NCBI GenBank assembly: GCA_037074705.1
Contig: CM073591.1
Coordinates: 74,320,532-74,384,531 of the forward strand
Length of the DNA: 64,000 bases
Direction: 5' to 3'
DNA from: Zhengitettix transpicula
Lineage: Eukaryota; Arthropoda; Insecta; Orthoptera; Tetrigidae
Shown: in pieces, positions 61,071-64,000 of the stretch
Layout: every line of letters begins with the position of its first letter
Position numbering within the stretch: the first letter of the stretch is position 1
The notes under the pieces: generated by a model
Seen by the model: the letters and a program-made list of their open reading frames with translations, nothing else
What the model was told of the DNA's origin: nothing
The model's database searches: none
Position numbers and translations under genes: made by a program

Positions 61071-62310
61071 TCATTTTAAGAAACAAAAGAAATCCGGGAT
61101 TTTGTTTCAGTCATAAAGCTGCTTACTTATTTGGTAATAAATTAATATTCTTAACAGATTAAATTCAACTTATTTTTAATAAATAAGATACAATTTCCTT
61201 TCATAAAAATGTATACTGAGTGCAAATGCATTCTATTTATTCTGTCTGCACTGTGTTGCATTCTAAATGATCAATACAACAGTTGCTGAATGCGTCTATC
61301 CTTGGACTATGGTACGTGACGAGAATAACATGAGAATTTAGTAGCTGCTGCAACTTCGTCTTCGTCCGGAAATAGTTTAAGTTAAATTCCTCGGTTATCC
61401 AATGTGCCCGTGTCACGTAAGCAAGTCAAATAAAATGTTCCGAGTGTGAAAAAGGTTAACATAAATTTCCTGATCAATTCAAATCAATTTGAAAAAAAAA
61501 AAAGCGTGACTATTTAATTCTGTTGCGTTTTGTCATTGTTGAAATAGCGGAATATATTCAATAAACAATTATTAGTTTGAGATAGAAAAAAGCAACATAC
61601 ATTTAAGTGAAGTAAAGCAGGACTTTTTTAATTGTATAACGATAATTAAAATCTACTTGAACAGTCTCCAGTAGAAACTTAAATGATTTGAAAACTTTAG
61701 TCGAGTTGTACATAATTATTCGTTATGTTACAGATCGAGTAGTTTGTATAAATTTGAGGTTACATTCTGGATTTGAGAATAGACTTAATGATTATTAATA
61801 TTTTTCTTGTTTTAATATCTTTACTATTAAAGTTAGTTGAAACGCCTTTATTATGACGTTAATCAGTAAATGTTATTATTATTATAATTATATTTATTCT
61901 GTTTAAAATATTATCGTAATGCCATTCAATCCCCTATAATAAACAATTTTAGTTATACTTAAATTTATGGGTAATGCTTCACCAATCTGTCTTTAGATCT
62001 TAAGTTGTGAAGTACTTTTACTTTTACAAAATCAAAGTCTTGATTAAAGAGCTTATTATGATACGAAAAATAAATTTAATATCCTGCCAATTATAATTAG
62101 AAAAATATTTATGTTACAACTGGCCTGTAAGCCTGATCATGCATTTAAAATTTTATTCAAATTCATTTTGTCACAAATATTTTTGAACGAACTAATTCAA
62201 GATTTGGACAAATTTAACCCCCAAATTAATACAAAAACTCAACATCATTAAAGATACGTTTATCACAAAAATTAGTAATTAAGGTCTTAATTTTTCAACT
62301 ACTGTTATGT
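61071..62310. other. Intergenic, nothing recognised
   Basis: AT-rich, without supported features. Confidence 0.5.
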
Positions 62311-62314
62311 TCAC

Positions 62315-62343
62315 CTGATGAAGGCCCAAATTAAGGATGAAAC
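62315..62343 (+). ncRNA. Hammerhead-like core, motif C
   Basis: CTGATGA and GAAAC are both intact and separated by a 17-nt segment homologous to that of motif B. Stem II keeps only the CC/GG pairs plus a G-T pair. Same orientation as motif A. Confidence 0.5.
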
Positions 62344-64000
62344 GTAGTGTTGTTTTGTTTTTCTATTTGTATAGATTTCAATGATACTGAAGTGCATATT
62401 TTGTATTTTTTTTACTTATTGATCATTATGTTTACTTATTTTTCTTTTATACGTCACATAAAATATTTTTCAATATTCATATTTGAAATTCAAATGTTTC
62501 TCGTTTCAGTATTTTGCCTTTGCAAGAAAATGAAGGTACTGGAAATTTCAAAATGTGCAAAATTGTCTGTTGACTTTCGACGGGTTGATCAATGAAGCTT
62601 TTCTCCTTTGCCCAATGCAATCGATATTTTTAATTCTTAAAAAATTTGGGCTCGTTGTGTCACTTTTCTGGTTTTAACCTCGTTTTCCTCTGTTAACATT
62701 ACGAAAAGACCAACTTCGTCACCGCCATTTTCTTTTAGTTCTCTCTTTCTTGAATTCTCAATCGTAGTACAAAATAATTCTGTCCTAAAGAATCTGTCTA
62801 AGTTTTCACAAAATGTTTAATATCAGGAAATCTGTTAATTCGATCCGTTATAAGCAAATAATAGATTCTATTGCGACGTTACAAATGCAGTAGCTCGGTA
62901 TCGATTGCTGACATTCGACCAGAAATTGACTTCGTCCTAATAGGGCCTCGGAGTCAATGACGTAACAATACGCCACGTAAGCATTAATTAGATGTCTGCT
63001 CGAGTTGACGGGTTTCCGATTCAATGACTTATCGACGCTGATCTCCCGCTTGATCTTCAGCTTGCTCAGAATCCGTGAAACCGGTAATATGGTCAGATAA
63101 CAACACGTGACACGAAACGTTGTCAATCTCTTGTCATACCAGAGAGAAGAGAAAATTAAGATCAACTTTTGCTCAAGCTAACAGTTTCAGCAAAGAAATA
63201 AACTTCCAGATTCATTCTGGAAGTATTTCCCACTAGAAAATGAATTTAACGACGAAGATTTTGATTTTTCAAACATTTACCACTGGCTCTTACAAAACTT
63301 TTCGATACTCAAAACAAAGTATTTTTATCGCAGAAAATTAAATAATAACTCACCCTATTCTATCACCGCATCCTATTTTCCGACCGAGAACTAATGGAAT
63401 GAATAATAAATCTAAATCTAAATCTTCATACCCAATCACAAGCTGTCGTAACCAACGGAAATTTGCGATCCATGGACCATCAAGCTTATTGTTGTATCAA
63501 ATAATGTAAATGTATTATTCAACAAATAATTTTATATTTTATAGAAGATGAAACAGAAGCTAATCCAAAAAACCTAAAAAAATCTGCCTTTTATTTTTCT
63601 TCTGGCTTACAAAAAAAATTATGGATTTTTAAAACCGTTTTTCATTCAAAATTTTGAAAAGTTCAATCTTCCTGTATTTACTTCTTTAAATCGGTTGCTA
63701 TAGCAACAATTTTTAAAGCATGTCTTTTCAAAACTCAATATTTATTTCAAAGCAAAAATATTAAGCTCATTAGCTTCACAATTTGTTTTGTTGAAATGTT
63801 ATGCTGTTGCACTAAGACGCCGAAGGCTCAGAACATGCCGACTCCGAATTCAAAACAAAGTACATTTTAAATAAAAAAATAATAGGGGTTATATAACTAG
63901 ATTTGAATTGAGAATGATTACACAAACTTGCAAAATATCGGGTGTCATGTTTTTAATATGAAGTTTTTAGCGTCTACTCCAAAAGTGACTTTCATTTCTT
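62344..64000. other. Intergenic, one LINE-like tail
   Basis: A GC-richer patch at 62850-63180 carries a 105-codon minus-strand frame without recognised domain. The only identified element is the tail at 63366-63427. Confidence 0.4.
63366..63427 (-). repeat. LINE-like 3' tail, copy 2 (TTTAGA repeats)
   Basis: The reverse complement matches 23219-23280 over about 45 bp, ending in the same TTTAGA array. See that entry. Confidence 0.5.

Noticed and set aside
62848..63165. 105-codon minus-strand frame as a gene
   Set aside because: No family recognised, no splice context, and composition suggests a worn repeat; kept only as a note in the region description.
1..64000. tRNA, rRNA and CRISPR arrays
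   Set aside because: No cloverleaf with A and B boxes, no rRNA-like conserved block and no regularly spaced identical repeats were seen.

Overview
The window reads as nuclear DNA of an arthropod, most likely a large-genome insect. It is AT-rich, coding exons are short and separated by introns of roughly 0.8 to 9 kb, and interspersed repeats are common: a mariner transposon, fold-back elements, a poly-A retroposon family and dinucleotide tracts. There is nothing bacterial: no operons, no ribosome binding sites, and almost no long open frames. A cockroach, termite or other polyneopteran would fit the gene family and repeat density, but that assignment is inference.

Two split genes on the + strand can be assembled from exons. 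Gene A (1163-9872) has five exons that join without a frame break into a 215-residue secreted protein. Gene B (33444 to at least 48295) has four exons that join cleanly, start with a signal peptide and show the same intron phases in the same order (2, 0, 0, 2). The two are therefore probably paralogues. Length, signal peptide, helical start and a VWG-type motif followed by alternating beta-like segments suggest the TULIP superfamily (group 7 mite-allergen-like or juvenile-hormone-binding-like lipid carriers). The 3' end of gene B is unresolved: the best candidate fifth exon (52236 onward) does not stay in frame with exon 4.

The 23.5 kb between the genes (9873-33443) is mostly AT-rich DNA with repeats and a few unplaced coding-like scraps. 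One of these (20344-20604) resembles an ionotropic-receptor ligand-binding lobe. Inside intron 1 of gene B lie a complete but broken mariner (36556-37863), an orphan 63-codon open frame (36071-36262) and a CpG-rich block (39490-39760). Downstream of 53700 no gene is recognised.

The most interesting material is in the repeats. (1) A retroposon family of about 540 bp has nine segments here. It carries an A-tail, two of its copies have clear target-site duplications, and its 5' end is built of hairpins. (2) Four homologous 29-nt motifs (32634, 60063, 60737, 62315), plus a fifth degenerate site, match a hammerhead-ribozyme core: a CTGATGA-type box, a short stem, then GAAAC. Two of them form the arms of an inverted repeat at 60000-60840. 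(3) A fold-back (MITE-like) family has arms of about 60 bp. (4) A Helitron-like 3' terminus ends at 803.
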